Origin: Ifrita kowaldi
Taxonomy: Eukaryota > Chordata > Aves > Passeriformes > Cinclosomatidae
NCBI GenBank assembly: GCA_013398055.1
Contig: VZRS01000377.1
Location: forward strand, 1-64,000
Length of the DNA: 64,000 nt
Direction: 5' to 3'
In this document: positions 12,462-23,500 of the stretch, piece after piece
Layout: every line of letters starts with the position of its first letter
Numbering within the stretch: position 1 is the first letter of the stretch
Translations under genes and position numbers: made by a program
The notes under the pieces: generated by a model
What the model saw: the letters and a program-made list of their open reading frames with translations, nothing else
Told to the model about the DNA's origin: nothing
The model's database searches: none

Positions 12462-13673
12462 TTAATAGAGACGTTATTTTACATTTATTTATAGCAGTGA
12501 GAAAAGTGCTCCAGAAAAAGATACCCCAGTCAAGGCAAGCTACAATAGCTATCATCCAAATCCTAAATATTCTATACCAAAAGGGGCACTGTTGGATTAA
12601 GAAAAGCTCATTTTACAATAGAACAAGTTAAAAATTAATAGTTGTAATCTGAAGAGTAACTGACATTTTTTTATATCTTATTACTGTAAAGTACCTGCAT
12701 GTGAAATTCACAGAAATCAGGAATTTTCTGCAAGATTTAAGACTGCAAAACACCTCGGGCAGGATGTTACACAAAAAAGGGTGGGGTTGGGGTTTTTATT
12801 TCTTTTAAGAAGGCAGTCGTTTGTCCCCCCATTTTCTCTCCCCAGGGAGGTTTTACCATTAAAGAACACCAAAACTACAGAAAACTGGTGTATGCACTAC
12901 TGGAGTGCCTCTGGACTGCTGTTATTTCAGTGAACATCTCAGGCTCAGCCTGATGTGAAGTATGTGCTCCACTTTAGGTACTCAACCAGCAAAGTCGAGC
13001 TATGGATGTGTCTAAAACCCTACACCACCTCGGCCTTTGCCAGTGAATAAAGCAAAACGAGAAAGAAATGGGGAAAAAAGCGACTGCAGCTGGCAAAGGA
13101 ATCCGAATGAAGGGACGGCAGCAAGTCAGGGTGGGTGTGCAGAGAAAAAGGGGGAGCTCTGCAGCTTGATCTTCCAGCTGCTCATCCCGGCAGGCAGAGC
13201 AATTCCCTCGCTGCGAGGAATTCTGTGCACACAGGTGACACACATGAAGGGAGCCAAGGACGCCGCTCCTGCCCGCTGCCCCCGTGCAGTGCCCGCAGCG
13301 CTGGCTCCGGGGCCCCGGCACACACGCGTCACTCCCAGGGAACACCACGTCCTCGCACACAACCCTGCGGATGTCAGCGCGAGCCGAAAAGGCCTCTCAA
13401 AGCGACCCATTTTCCCCGGCAGCTGCAGCCCCGAGAGCTGCACCTCCACCTCCTTTCCCCTTCAGCTGCCCCAAAACTCCTCCTGCTGCTGCATCAGCTG
13501 CTCATCACGTATCCTCGTGCTGCTCTCCTAAGCTCCCTCCTCCCTGCCGCACTGAAGGACTCCTTGAACTTGGAACACTGGAATTTTTACTGACAAGAGT
13601 TGCTTTGTTTGTAAAAACAGTCTCTCCCACGGCAGAGCGTTCCCCGTCCGGCCGAACGCCGCGCGTATCCCGG
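12462..13673 (-). other. RCHY1: RCHY1 3' untranslated region
   Basis: Contiguous with the last coding exon and ended by the poly(A) signals near 12456 and 12484. Long frames on either strand near 13040-13930 are in GC-rich sequence and have no family signature. Confidence 0.55.
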
Positions 13674-16558
13674 TCACTGCTCCTCCAAGGACAGCCGGCA
13701 CCGCCCGTCCTGGGCCGTGTTGTACGACTCACAGTTCTGGCACTTCATGCCCAGGAGGTGGAACTGCACCGTGGAGCGGGCATTGCAGTCGTTGCAAAGG
13801 ATCTGCACGCACACAGGGAACGGAGGGAGAGGCTGCAGCACCAGCAGTGTGTGTATATAAACATGAACGATGAACACCCTAGGCATGCACATGACTTTTC
13901 CTCACCATTCCCCACCCCTCGGGCTGACTTCTGATCCAGCACACGTCCCTGGCGCCCTCTACTGCCAGTAACTCCGAGGCACAGCTCCATGAAAACCAGA
14001 CAAGGGCGCAAGGCTGACCTCTTACCTCCACCATCATGTTCTGGTACTCCGTGGGCATGGGAGTCTGTGCCACTTCGTTGTCCAGCTGGCGCCAGTACCT
14101 GGTCATGTCCAACGCCGAGTGCATGCACAAAGGACACCTGTAGCCTCTGCCAGAAAGGGGGGGAAAAAGGTCTAAATCAGAAGCTGGAGTGAGGCCATGA
14201 AATAAGTCCCTTCGTAGGGGCAAGTTTCGTATTGTACCAGGCAAACAAACACCATGAAACAGCAAGTTTTTGCAAACAGAACTGGAAATTAAACACCCTT
14301 TATCCCTTTAGGAGCTGGCTTTAAGTTAGTTGGTACAGAATTGGCATCATGATCTTTGCCTCTTGGAGCAGTATGCTTGGACTAGGATAATACGAAGAGG
14401 AAAGATGTTTGGAAATACTTACTCCTTCAGCATTTCATCGTAACATGTTCTGAAAAGGAAACACAGTTCAGTAAGAAGAATGGAATTCCTGACAGGTAAC
14501 ACACCTGGACTGCACAATGGGAATAGCCACACAGGTATTCCCAAAGCAGAAATGAAAAACATTCCGAGACCAAGCGAAAAGACAGATTCCCATTAATAGA
14601 AAACTGACTGCAGAAGGAAGACAACCCCGCTAAAGAAAATATTTCCTGGTAAAACAGACTTTCCCCACGATGTGGGTCCCTCAGACACCAGCCGTAAGCT
14701 GATACAGACTGAATGCTGCTGTACAAACACCCCACACAACGCAGCGGATACTCCCCTTTCTCAGGCGTCTGCTTTACCTGTGAAGAAGGTGACCACACGG
14801 CAGAACATGGGCTCCAACACGAGACGTGTGAATATCCTGTTTTGAGACAAGTATCAGACAAAAGAGAAGAAAATTAATTCAAACACAGTCAAAAATAAGG
14901 CCACACAGTAGATCCAGGAGATGAAAAGAAGCTGCTCACCTCCAAACATATCGGACAGTCCTGCCTGGAGACATTTTCAATACACTTTGCAAACGGAAGA
15001 AGAGAAGAAAAAGTTATCCTGCTGTATAGTTATCTGTGTTTTTCTAAATTGCAAAGTTCCAATACGTAAAATTTCTTATGTCTTCTATTAGTGGCCTCCG
15101 TGTTGCTGTTAGGTGAATTTAGAGAAGGAGAACCCACTGCTCTCCCTGTTCCTGTGGCCTCAGATGGGGCTGAGTCACACCCAGCTTCATGTTCAATCTG
15201 TTATTTTTTTAAGATATGGAGGTAAGTGGTGTATCCTCACCTTGTGCTTTCCTCGAAGACTCAGGCTCAGGCACAGATTGCACTTGGAGCAGTGGAAGAA
15301 ATCCTCCTTGGGGCCAATCCTGCAGAGAGAGGTGTCAGGGCAGGGCCGGTCCCCGCGGAACCAGGCCTGCCCGCCCGCCCGCACCTGCAGATGCCGCACT
15401 CCTCGCAGTGGTACTGCTTCTTGTCACGGTCAAACAGGTGGCAGATGTCACAGTAGTACTCCCCAAAGAGGCTGTCACAGCCCTCGCAGCGCTGCTGGGC
15501 CTGAGGGGACAGGAACATCCTGAGTGCTGCATCCAGTGCCGGGCTCCAAGAGGCGCATGGAGCTCCTCGAGCAAGGCCTGAGGGCTACAAAGTTATCAAG
15601 AGACTGGAGCATGTCTCTTATGAGGACAGGCTGAGGGAGCTGGACCCGTTTTCAGCCTTGATAAGGGACAGCTGAGGGGGGTCTAATCAATGTCTGGAGG
15701 GATGTGGAAGGCGCCAAGAGGATGGAACCAGCCTCTGCTCCGTGGTGCCCAGAAACAGGCCATGGGCAATGGGCAGAAGCTGATACACAGACAGTTCCAC
15801 CTGAACGGGAGGAAAAGCACCCTTCCTGTGCTCTGGAACAGGCTGCCCAGAGAGCCTGTGAGTCTCCCTCACTGGAGATATTCCAGAACTGCCTGGACAC
15901 AACCCTGTGCCATATGCTCTGTGATCACAGAATATCCTGAGCTGGAAAGGGACCCACAAGGTTCATTATGTCCAAGGCTCAGCCCTGCACAGGACACCCC
16001 CAAGCATTCCACCAGGTGCCCGAGAGCACTGCCCAAACGCTTCCTGCCCTCTGTCAGGATTAGGGCCGCGACCACTTTCCCGGGGAGCCTATTCCAGTGC
16101 CTCACCACCCTCTGGGTGAAGAACCTTTTCCTACTATCCAACCTAAACCTTCCCTGACACAACATCAGGCCATAACCCCGATAATCCGGCTGGAGCAGGA
16201 AGGTGGGACCGGATGACCCAGCGTGGTCCCTCCCAACCTGACCCCTGCTATGACCTCCGCGCCCCCGCTGCCCGGACCCACCTTCTGCAGGAGGCGGCAG
16301 CGGATGCACTGCACCTCGGACACCCGGAACCGGTCCAGCTGGTGCTCCTCGGCGCCGTCGTGGCACAGCCGGCACGGGTACAGCTTCCCGCAGCACGGCG
16401 CCTGGGAACCGAAGGGACACGGCATGGATGGGGGCACGGACCGGCGACCAGCCCTGCCACGGCACGGCCGCCCCCCGCTCACCCACCCGCAGCCGGCAGC
16501 CCCGCCGGTAGTGCTCGCATCCCTGCTCGCATCCCGCCGCTCCCCCCGCCATGGCCAT
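13674..16558 (-). CDS. RCHY1: RCHY1 (Pirh2), RING finger and CHY zinc finger E3 ubiquitin ligase
   Basis: p53-induced E3 ubiquitin ligase that targets p53 and other substrates in nucleus and cytoplasm. Nine coding exons, in transcript order: 16487-16558, 16282-16401, 15385-15500, 15241-15319, 14940-14984, 14778-14836, 14423-14449, 14026-14146, 13674-13802. Lengths sum to 768 bases, an intact 255-residue protein (human about 261). The N terminus has the CHY finger (CEHY at 14-17, then PCCGKLYPCRLCHD), followed by a CTCHY-type finger (FGEYYCDICHLFD). The C3H2C3 RING lies near 139-180 (CPIC, LPCGHLLH, CPLC), and a C-terminal zinc ribbon has CNDC and CQNC. All expected zinc ligands are present. 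Exons 1 and 2 occur again at 17575-17646 and 17370-17489 inside a tandem duplicate; I use the nearer copy. The start is the first of two in-frame ATGs (MAMA). Confidence 0.95.
15570..15920 (+). mobile_element. CR1 LINE 3' fragment
   Basis: Plus-oriented CR1 3' region. It carries the typical order of a gagcatctct-like segment, ggacaggctgagggagctgg, ggaggaaaagc, ctggaacaggctgcccagag, cctggac and the gtgat tail. It is truncated at its 5' end and noncoding. It lies in RCHY1 intron 2, and its 3' part is inside the tandem duplicate. Confidence 0.85.
15927..16168 (-). mobile_element. CR1 LINE 3' fragment, inverted
   Basis: Minus-oriented CR1 3' end. It begins with the reverse complement of the CR1 tail (cacagaatatcctgagctgg, aagggacccacaagg) and continues through ccaccctctgggtgaagaac and ccaacctaaaccttccctg. 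It abuts the plus-oriented CR1 tail-to-tail, giving an inverted pair inside RCHY1 intron 2. Confidence 0.85.
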
Positions 16559-16736
16559 GGCCGCCGCCGCCGCCCGGCCCCGCCTGCCCGCTTCCGCTTC
16601 CTCACAGCCGGTTCCGGAGCACTGGAAGTTTTCAAAACAGCTTCCCCCCTCCTTGGAGCTTCGTGTTCCCCTTCCCACTGAATCCCAGCTCGAGTTGGAG
16701 GGGAGCTCCGGAGGTCACCCAGTCCAACCTCCCTGC
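16559..16736 (-). promoter_or_regulatory. RCHY1: RCHY1 promoter (copy 1)
   Basis: GC-rich sequence directly upstream of the start codon. In the transcript direction it has tandem ETS-like cores (GAGGAAGCGGAAG) and a GC box (GGCGGGGCC). No TATA box is seen. The same sequence recurs at 17647-17824 in copy 2, where it continues into unique upstream DNA. Confidence 0.5.
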
Positions 16737-16737
16737 N
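16737..16737. other. Undetermined base (N) at duplication junction
   Basis: The only N I found in the window. It separates the two 1,087-base copies and marks a likely contig join or ambiguous base call. Confidence 0.95.
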
Positions 16738-17008
16738 TTTCAGCCTTGATAAGGGACAGCTGAGGGGGGTCTAATCAATGTCTGGAGGGATGTGGAAGGC
16801 GCCAAGAGGATGGAACCAGCCTCTGCTCCGTGGTGCCCAGAAACAGGCCATGGGCAATGGGCAGAAGCTGATACACAGACAGTTCCACCTGAACGGGAGG
16901 AAAAGCACCCTTCCTGTGCTCTGGAACAGGCTGCCCAGAGAGCCTGTGAGTCTCCCTCACTGGAGATATTCCAGAACTGCCTGGACACAACCCTGTGCCA
17001 TATGCTCT
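16738..17008 (+). mobile_element. CR1 LINE 3' fragment (copy in duplicate)
   Basis: Identical to the 3' portion of the CR1 in copy 1 of the tandem duplication. Its 5' edge is cut off at the N junction rather than by ordinary CR1 truncation. Confidence 0.85.
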
Positions 17009-17014
17009 GTGATC

Positions 17015-17256
17015 ACAGAATATCCTGAGCTGGAAAGGGACCCACAAGGTTCATTATGTCCAAGGCTCAGCCCTGCACAGGACACCCCCAAGCATTCCAC
17101 CAGGTGCCCGAGAGCACTGCCCAAACGCTTCCTGCCCTCTGTCAGGATTAGGGCCGCGACCACTTTCCCGGGGAGCCTATTCCAGTGCCTCACCACCCTC
17201 TGGGTGAAGAACCTTTTCCTACTATCCAACCTAAACCTTCCCTGACACAACATCAG
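17015..17256 (-). mobile_element. CR1 LINE 3' fragment, inverted (copy in duplicate)
   Basis: Duplicate of the inverted CR1 at 15927-16168, without differences that I could see. Confidence 0.85.
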
Positions 17257-17369
17257 GCCATAACCCCGATAATCCGGCTGGAGCAGGAAGGTGGGACCGG
17301 ATGACCCAGCGTGGTCCCTCCCAACCTGACCCCTGCTATGACCTCCGCGCCCCCGCTGCCCGGACCCAC

Positions 17370-17646
17370 CTTCTGCAGGAGGCGGCAGCGGATGCACTGC
17401 ACCTCGGACACCCGGAACCGGTCCAGCTGGTGCTCCTCGGCGCCGTCGTGGCACAGCCGGCACGGGTACAGCTTCCCGCAGCACGGCGCCTGGGAACCGA
17501 AGGGACACGGCATGGATGGGGGCACGGACCGGCGACCAGCCCTGCCACGGCACGGCCGCCCCCCGCTCACCCACCCGCAGCCGGCAGCCCCGCCGGTAGT
17601 GCTCGCATCCCTGCTCGCATCCCGCCGCTCCCCCCGCCATGGCCAT
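17370..17646 (-). pseudogene. RCHY1: Second copy of RCHY1 exons 1-2
   Basis: Exon 1 (17575-17646) and exon 2 (17370-17489) repeat the CHY-finger exons with intact splice sites and the same protein sequence. In the literal sequence the transcript would read exon 1, 2, 1, 2, 3. If the duplication is an assembly artefact, this is the same genomic DNA shown twice and not a pseudogene. If real, the upstream copy with its unbroken promoter would be the natural start and the inner copy the spare. Confidence 0.7.
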
Positions 17647-17885
17647 GGCCGCCGCCGCCGCCCGGCCCCGCCTGCCCGCTTCCGCTTCCTCACAGCCGGT
17701 TCCGGAGCACTGGAAGTTTTCAAAATAGCTTCCCCCCTCCTTGGAGCTTCGTGTTCCCCTTCCCACTGAATCCCAGCTCGAGTTGGAGGGGAGCTCCGGA
17801 GGTCACCCAGTCCAACCTCCCTGCCAAGGCAGGGTCACCCAGAGCAGGTGATACAGTAGCTCCAGAGAGAGACACTCCACGACGA

Positions 17886-18120
17886 ATCACGGAATCACAG
17901 AATATCCCGAGTTGGAAGGGACCCATGAAGGATCATCGAGTCCAGCTCCTGGCCCTGCACAGGACACCCCACCAATCCCACCAGGTGCCTGACAGCTTTG
18001 TCCAAATGCTCCTTGTGCTGTGCCAGGCTTGGTGCTGTGCCAGGCTTGGTGCTGTGCCCGCTGCCTTGGGGCGCCTGTGCCAGTGCTCTGCCACCCTCCA
18101 GGGAAAGAAGTTCTGGAGGA
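17886..18120 (-). mobile_element. CR1 LINE 3' fragment, inverted
   Basis: Reverse complement of a CR1 3' end: aatcacagaatatcccgagttgg, aagggacccatgaaggatcat, gagtccagctcctggc, then ctctgccaccctccagg. It contains an internal tandem expansion near 18013-18060. Confidence 0.85.
18013..18060. repeat. Short tandem repeat inside CR1
   Basis: About two and a half copies of a 20-base unit built on gtgctgtgccaggcttg, inside the inverted CR1. Adjacent copies are near identical, so the expansion is recent or slippage-prone. Confidence 0.7.
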
Positions 18121-18189
18121 GACAGGAGAGACCTCGTCGCTGTACACAATTTCCTCCCGCGGGGAAGTGGAGGAGCAGCACCCATCTCA

Positions 18190-18475
18190 GCTCTCCGGTG
18201 ACAGTGACAGGACCCGAGGGAACGGCTGGAGCTGTGCCAGGGAGGGATAGGTTGGGTATTTGGAAAAGTTCTTCACCCAGAGGGTGGTCGGGCACTGAAC
18301 AGGCTCCCCAGGGCAGTGGGCACAGCACAAACCCTGACATAGCTCAAGGAGTGTTTAGACAAAGCTGTCAGGCACAGGGTGGGATTATTGGGGTGTCCTG
18401 TGCAGGGCCAGGAGTTGAACTCAATGATCCTTGTGGGTCCTTCCCAACTCAGCAGATTCTGTGATTCTTCCTTAT
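18190..18475 (+). mobile_element. CR1 LINE 3' fragment
   Basis: Plus-oriented CR1 3' end: cttcacccagagggtgg, gggcactgaacaggctcccc, then ggtccttcccaactcagcag and the tail attctgtgattctt. It lies between two minus-oriented CR1 pieces. Confidence 0.85.
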
Positions 18476-18835
18476 AGTGAGGTGGAACTTTCCTTGTGTG
18501 TTATTTTCTGGCCATTGCTCCTTGTTCTGTTGCTGGGCACACCAAAAATATGGCACCATCCTCTTGATACCCACCTTGGAGATATTTGTATGGATTGATG
18601 AGATTCCCTCTGTCTTCTCTACACTGAGCAGGCCTAGCTCCCACAGTCTCTCCTCCTGAGAGAGGTGCTCCAGACCCCTCATCATCTTTGGCCCCTGCTG
18701 GACCCTCTCCAGTAGCTCCTTGGTCTTTCTTGAGCTGTGGAGCCCAGAACTGAACACAGCACTCCAGATGTGGCCTCACTAGGGCCAAGTAGAGGATCAC
18801 CTCCCTGGACCTGCTGGCCACACTCTTCCCCATGC
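18476..18835 (-). mobile_element. CR1 LINE fragment with end of reverse-transcriptase ORF, inverted
   Basis: On the minus strand, 18501-18833 reads the end of the CR1 ORF2 protein, including LVRPHLECCVQFWAPQ and the NPYKYLQGG region that follow the reverse-transcriptase domain. The frame shifts between two overlapping reading frames (18449-18757 and 18501-18833), so the copy is decayed and non-autonomous. Its position close to the CDKL2 3' end shows that this interval tolerates insertions. Confidence 0.88.
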
Positions 18836-19016
18836 AAAACCTTCCCCTTAAACCTTTCTTTCTCTCCCCACCACACCCAACTTTTCCCCAAAAACCCCTA
18901 CTCTTCCCTCCCCAAACCTTTTCCCCCTAAATTTGCCCCTGGCTACCTGACTGACTGCTGTGGCCAAGTGGGAGCATCCACTATGGGGACAGCCAGGCCT
19001 GGAATTGGAAGGTCTT

Positions 19017-19022
19017 TTTATT
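19017..19022 (-). terminator. CDKL2: CDKL2 poly(A) signal (distal)
   Basis: AATAAA on the minus strand about 1.5 kb beyond the CDKL2 stop. It is the last such signal before the CR1 nest. Others near 20074-20095 could give a shorter 3' UTR. Confidence 0.5.
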
Positions 19023-20543
19023 TACAAATGAAATGTACATGTCAAGACACAGAATAGAGACAAATCTCTAAATACAATGAGTTCAGACCATATTCTGTCA
19101 TGATCCATCGATGGGAAAGGCTGTATTTTGTGGAAAAATAAGTTCCAAAGTTAATGACACTGTGTGAGTTGTGACAGGTGATGGAAAACAGAGTTGCGAG
19201 CAATGCAGCAACAGCACAAAAGTGACCACAGACAAACTGAGGGCAAATAAGCAAAAACTGTTTCCAAACAGTCGAGTTTTACTGGGCCGTTCTGCCAAGG
19301 GACCTAAAGGAATGATGACTTGAGCTACCGAGCCATTCCACGTGTCACCTGCATCACAGCTCAGTATTCCACAGGGATATTCCATCCTTCACCACTAACA
19401 ACAGCCAGACAAAAGACCCAGGTAAACACCCCAAAGACAACCGCCCAAATGTTGGGTCAAAAACGTGAAGGGAAAAGCAATCTAACCAAAGTGACAAGTG
19501 CATTAGCAAGGGTTTCAAAGGAATGGCTGCAGATTTGCACATTTAAACGTTGCATTTCTTGCACAAACGTTTTCTTGACTGGCAAGGCAAAGGTGCTTTT
19601 CAATCCAGATCAGGCAGTCCACCAAAATATGAGAATTTTGGCAGCTGCTCTCGTCACTATTCATTGAAAAAGAAACCCCTCACGCGGGCAGCAGCTGGAC
19701 AAAAGAAAGCCCAGCTTCCTTCAGAGTCCTCCAAACCAGCTCCTGCCCTTGTCACACACCAATAACCACTACTCTTCTCAGACAAGACCTGGCCCCAAGC
19801 CAGGAAGTCAACATTCCAGGGGCTTTTTGCATGCAAGAAATCCAGCAGCAATGGCAGTGCGAGCTCCGTCCTCGGCCTGGATCAGAGCCACTTCCGTGGC
19901 AGTCTGCTGCACCAACACTCCTCTCCCCTGCAGAGACCTGGCAGCTTTAGCCCCTGGAAACTCAGATGGATTGTTCCCACTGTTCAGTCACCTGCATCAA
20001 GAGGAGAAAAGGAGAATGACGCTCCCGACAGACTAACAAAACCACAGAGGTGCTCCCTGGTGAAATGAAAGGCTTCCTTTATTTTGATTTATTACACATC
20101 CTTACCTTGCTGAAGCTGTGCACTTAGACCTCTGTGCTTCATGGATCAGAAAACTTGAGTTGTTTTTTCCCCTCCTCACATGCAGGCAGCCAGCTTCCCC
20201 TTTTTTTGTTGTTCTACCATCTTGCTCAACCCCCCAAGTTCATGAGCTGCTTCGTTTCCAACCCCAATGCCCAGCACCTCAGCTCAGGATAATGATTTAC
20301 CAGGCACAGCAAGCTGTGTGTACTGCTCTCAGTAAGAAGTCTGTCATAGCTGCATGTCCTGACCAAGAATATGAAGTATAAAAGAATTTTCCTATTGCAC
20401 TTCCCAGCTAGGTAAGTGTTCATGAAACCATCCATTTGGAAGCCACCACAAGACTACACAGCCAAAAGCTGAAGCCCCCAGTAGGCTACACAGCAGAAAT
20501 GAAAGCCCACCTTTTACAGGCAGGTGTGACCATCTCCCCAGGG
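19023..20543 (-). other. CDKL2: CDKL2 3' untranslated region
   Basis: Contiguous with the terminal coding exon. No repeat and no open frame with family resemblance. AATAAA-type signals near 20074-20095 suggest alternative polyadenylation. Confidence 0.5.
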
Positions 20544-23500
20544 CTAGTGCTCGACCTTGGGGAAGTTGGCTTCTGATGCATCCGGCATCAAGGTCCCTGA
20601 CAGCTGTAAATTTGGAAAGAAAGAGACAGGATCAATTTCCAAGTGTAGTATAAGCAGAGAGGACAATCAGAAACAGCCTCCTAAGGACATATGCAATGCC
20701 AACACCTAACTTAAACCGAACCTGTTCTTTGGTCACATCCGGCTTCAAAATTCTCCCCCAGTGTAAGACTTACGATCCCAAGGCAAGTTCTGCTCCTGTT
20801 AGGAGTCAAACTGGAATTCTGTGGGCCATGCTGTTGAGAAAGTCACAAACCAAACAAATACAGAGCAGCATGAACCACTTTATTGCCTTGATACCTGCTG
20901 TGAAGCCAGACTTGAGTTATGAAGGTCGATAGCGGCGAGGGAGGGGACTCGGGACTCTGCAAACGTTCTACTTTCCTTTTTCAGAAATCTGGGATGCCAA
21001 GCTGCAAAACACAACCAAGGCATGCCATGTTAATGGAGTGAGAGCTGACATGCTGCTTCCTGACACTTGTTTGGTACCCAGGTCTTGTTTAGAGGACATC
21101 AAAGTTCCTACCTTCCGGTCCTCTCAGCTCGGGGAGATGATTTAGTTCTGGCAAACGCACATCTGCCTTGGAGAGTTCCCATTTTTTCTTACTTGCCTGA
21201 AGAATGGGTTTTTCATTAGTAACCTGTAATCAAGGGCATAAGGACCAGCTCATGAAAATACAGGGGAAAAAAAAGCTGTTTTCAAGCTTGAAAAAAGCAG
21301 TAACACAGCAATGTTCTGATGTATTTGGAATTTGTACAAGAGTGAGAGAAAAGACTCTGATGTGTGTGAAGGAATTCAACCTGCTTAAGTGTTATTTATA
21401 CATAAACAATGGAAAAGCAACAGCAAAATAAAAACAATCATCTAAATGAGGCTGCTTTCGGAGAGATAAAATACAGCACTTGGAGAATGGCTGGGATTAG
21501 TTATCTGCAAAAAGGCAAATGTTCCTGGCTGGCACAGTAAGCATCGTGCCTAGGTAGTGAGAACAGAGAAAAACTTTCCATTTCACTTGTTTTCCGTATC
21601 AATTTTTAATGCATTTATGACATCTCTAAGGAAGGCCCTGGCGACATTAAATCCAAACCATCAGTTCTGCTTCAGTAGCACAGCACACGTGATCTTTCCT
21701 GGCCAGGCAGGAGGCCATGGATATATTCCAAATCTCACAGATACCCTGTGCTGAACTGCTCCCCTCATTTAAAATTGTTTTCTGATATAAAATGTATTTT
21801 ATGTAAGAACTATTAGCAAGGGATAATGAACACAAAATCTGTAGGAAAAAAGGGTAACAAAACCAGTATTTCTAGCAGGGAATTATGGTGAATGATGGAT
21901 CAGATTGAGTTCTTGAGAATACAACACACAATTGAATTTCTTTTTGCTTGGCCGAGGGGGACAGACAGATGACTCACCGGTGTCAAGCTGACATTGCAAC
22001 GGCCCACTGGAGAAGGCTTCCGTGCCTTTAGCAATGTGTTCAAGTATTTTTTACTCTTTTCATCAAGTCTGTAATCAAAAATGCCCCAAAGTTGGTATTA
22101 GCTGGGGTAACACAGCGAATACAAAGCAACAAATGCAAGGTATCCCAAACCCCACGTCTCACGTTCCCACATCATCACCCTGCACCTCTCAGGATGTCAC
22201 AGGAATGATGGATACAAGCTCTCCTAGCTCTGCTCCCATACCTGTAATTAAGGCTCCCAGGCACAGAAGCCATCCCAAACGTAGGAGAGAAGTTCTGGTT
22301 GATGGGAGGAATAACTGTGCCTGGGTTCTTGGCATAGTCCAAGCTGCTGCTGGAATCTTTCGGGTTGGTCTGAGGGCTGAATTTAAGTGGGTTGACTGCA
22401 CTGTCGAAGATGAAGCCCAGCTTGGAGGATTGATTTGTTTTCTCTGCATCAGCTTTAGAGGGCTTGGTCTTTATCAGCTTTCCATCTTTGCTCCTTGGGC
22501 CCATGCTGAAATCCTGTTTGGGAAGATAAACATCATCTTTCCTTACAGTCATGTTAAAAAAGCAGTTTACAGCAGTGCATGCAGGAAAAAAAACATGTCA
22601 GAAGCCTACACGTGCGTGATTCTGCAAGAATCTAATGGAGATGGAAATGGTTTTGTTAGAAAACCTCTGCTTTCCATCAAATGGGAGAAAACTTGTCAGG
22701 GTTCCAGCACTCTCTGTAAATAAGTCACTTGAGACTGCAATGAGAAATGATAGAGGAAAACCAGCTGTATCCTCTGTATCTTCGGAAGAAATTAAATAAA
22801 AACTCAGCCCAGTGTCACCTCAAAGTCATTTTGAAGTGTCCTTGGTACCCAGCTGAAAGGAAAAGTTTTAATTTTGGAGACAGGGCTTTAAAACAGGCAA
22901 ACAGCAGCATAAAGCATGTTTCCACGATTCAGCATGATTTATGCTTCCCAAGTGATTCCCCCTCCAGCTCTGTATTGCCAGGAACTGCACCACTGTGTAG
23001 TTCACCTGCAAGGGACTGGCCAAATTGCCACCTGCACACTCCCAAGCTGTTTTCTAGGAAATCAAACTGCTGCACCTGTTTTTAAAACAATGATTTTAAG
23101 ACATGAGGGGAAAAAACCCAAAACAATACAGGTTTGGAAAACACAGATAGACCAACCTGGACACTGATCATTTTTCTTTCTTCTACAACATCATCTTTGT
23201 CCCTTTTGCCGATTTTGGATTTTTTTTGGAACTGATGGTTTCTGGCATCTTTCTGGATATTTTGTTTAAGCTCCTGAGTAAATCTACATTCCAAATAAGG
23301 AGAAAGGAAAAAAAATAAATAAAAGGGCTTCTGTTTATATTAATATCATCATCAATTGGTAAGCCCAGGCTCCTATAGCCTCTCAAGCAGTCAGACAAAC
23401 TGTGCCTTTTAACTAATGAGAAGCCAAATGTAATGTATACATTGCACTAAATAATATCTTCAGCACACAGTTTTCACAATAGAGCAATAAAGGTGTTTGC

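Larger units (their letters stand above)
15650..17824. repeat. 1,087-bp near-perfect tandem duplication around RCHY1 exons 1-2, split by one N
   Basis: Copy 1 is 15650-16736 and copy 2 is 16738-17824, at a constant offset of 1,088. The only difference I found is C at 16638 against T at 17726. Each copy carries the 3' half of a plus CR1, an inverted CR1, RCHY1 exon 2, exon 1 and the promoter. An undetermined base at 16737 sits exactly at the junction. This is the expected look of two overlapping contig ends joined without merging, although a very recent real duplication is possible. Confidence 0.92.

Noticed and set aside
16213..18464. Long plus-strand frames (178 and 387 codons) running through the RCHY1 promoter and CR1 elements
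   Set aside because: They are antisense to RCHY1 exons and run through CR1 sequence. Their near identity to each other only reflects the tandem duplicate.
22022..22723. 233-codon plus-strand frame
   Set aside because: It is antisense to CDKL2 exons 22242-22513 and 21978-22068, whose phases and splice sites are consistent with the kinase gene.
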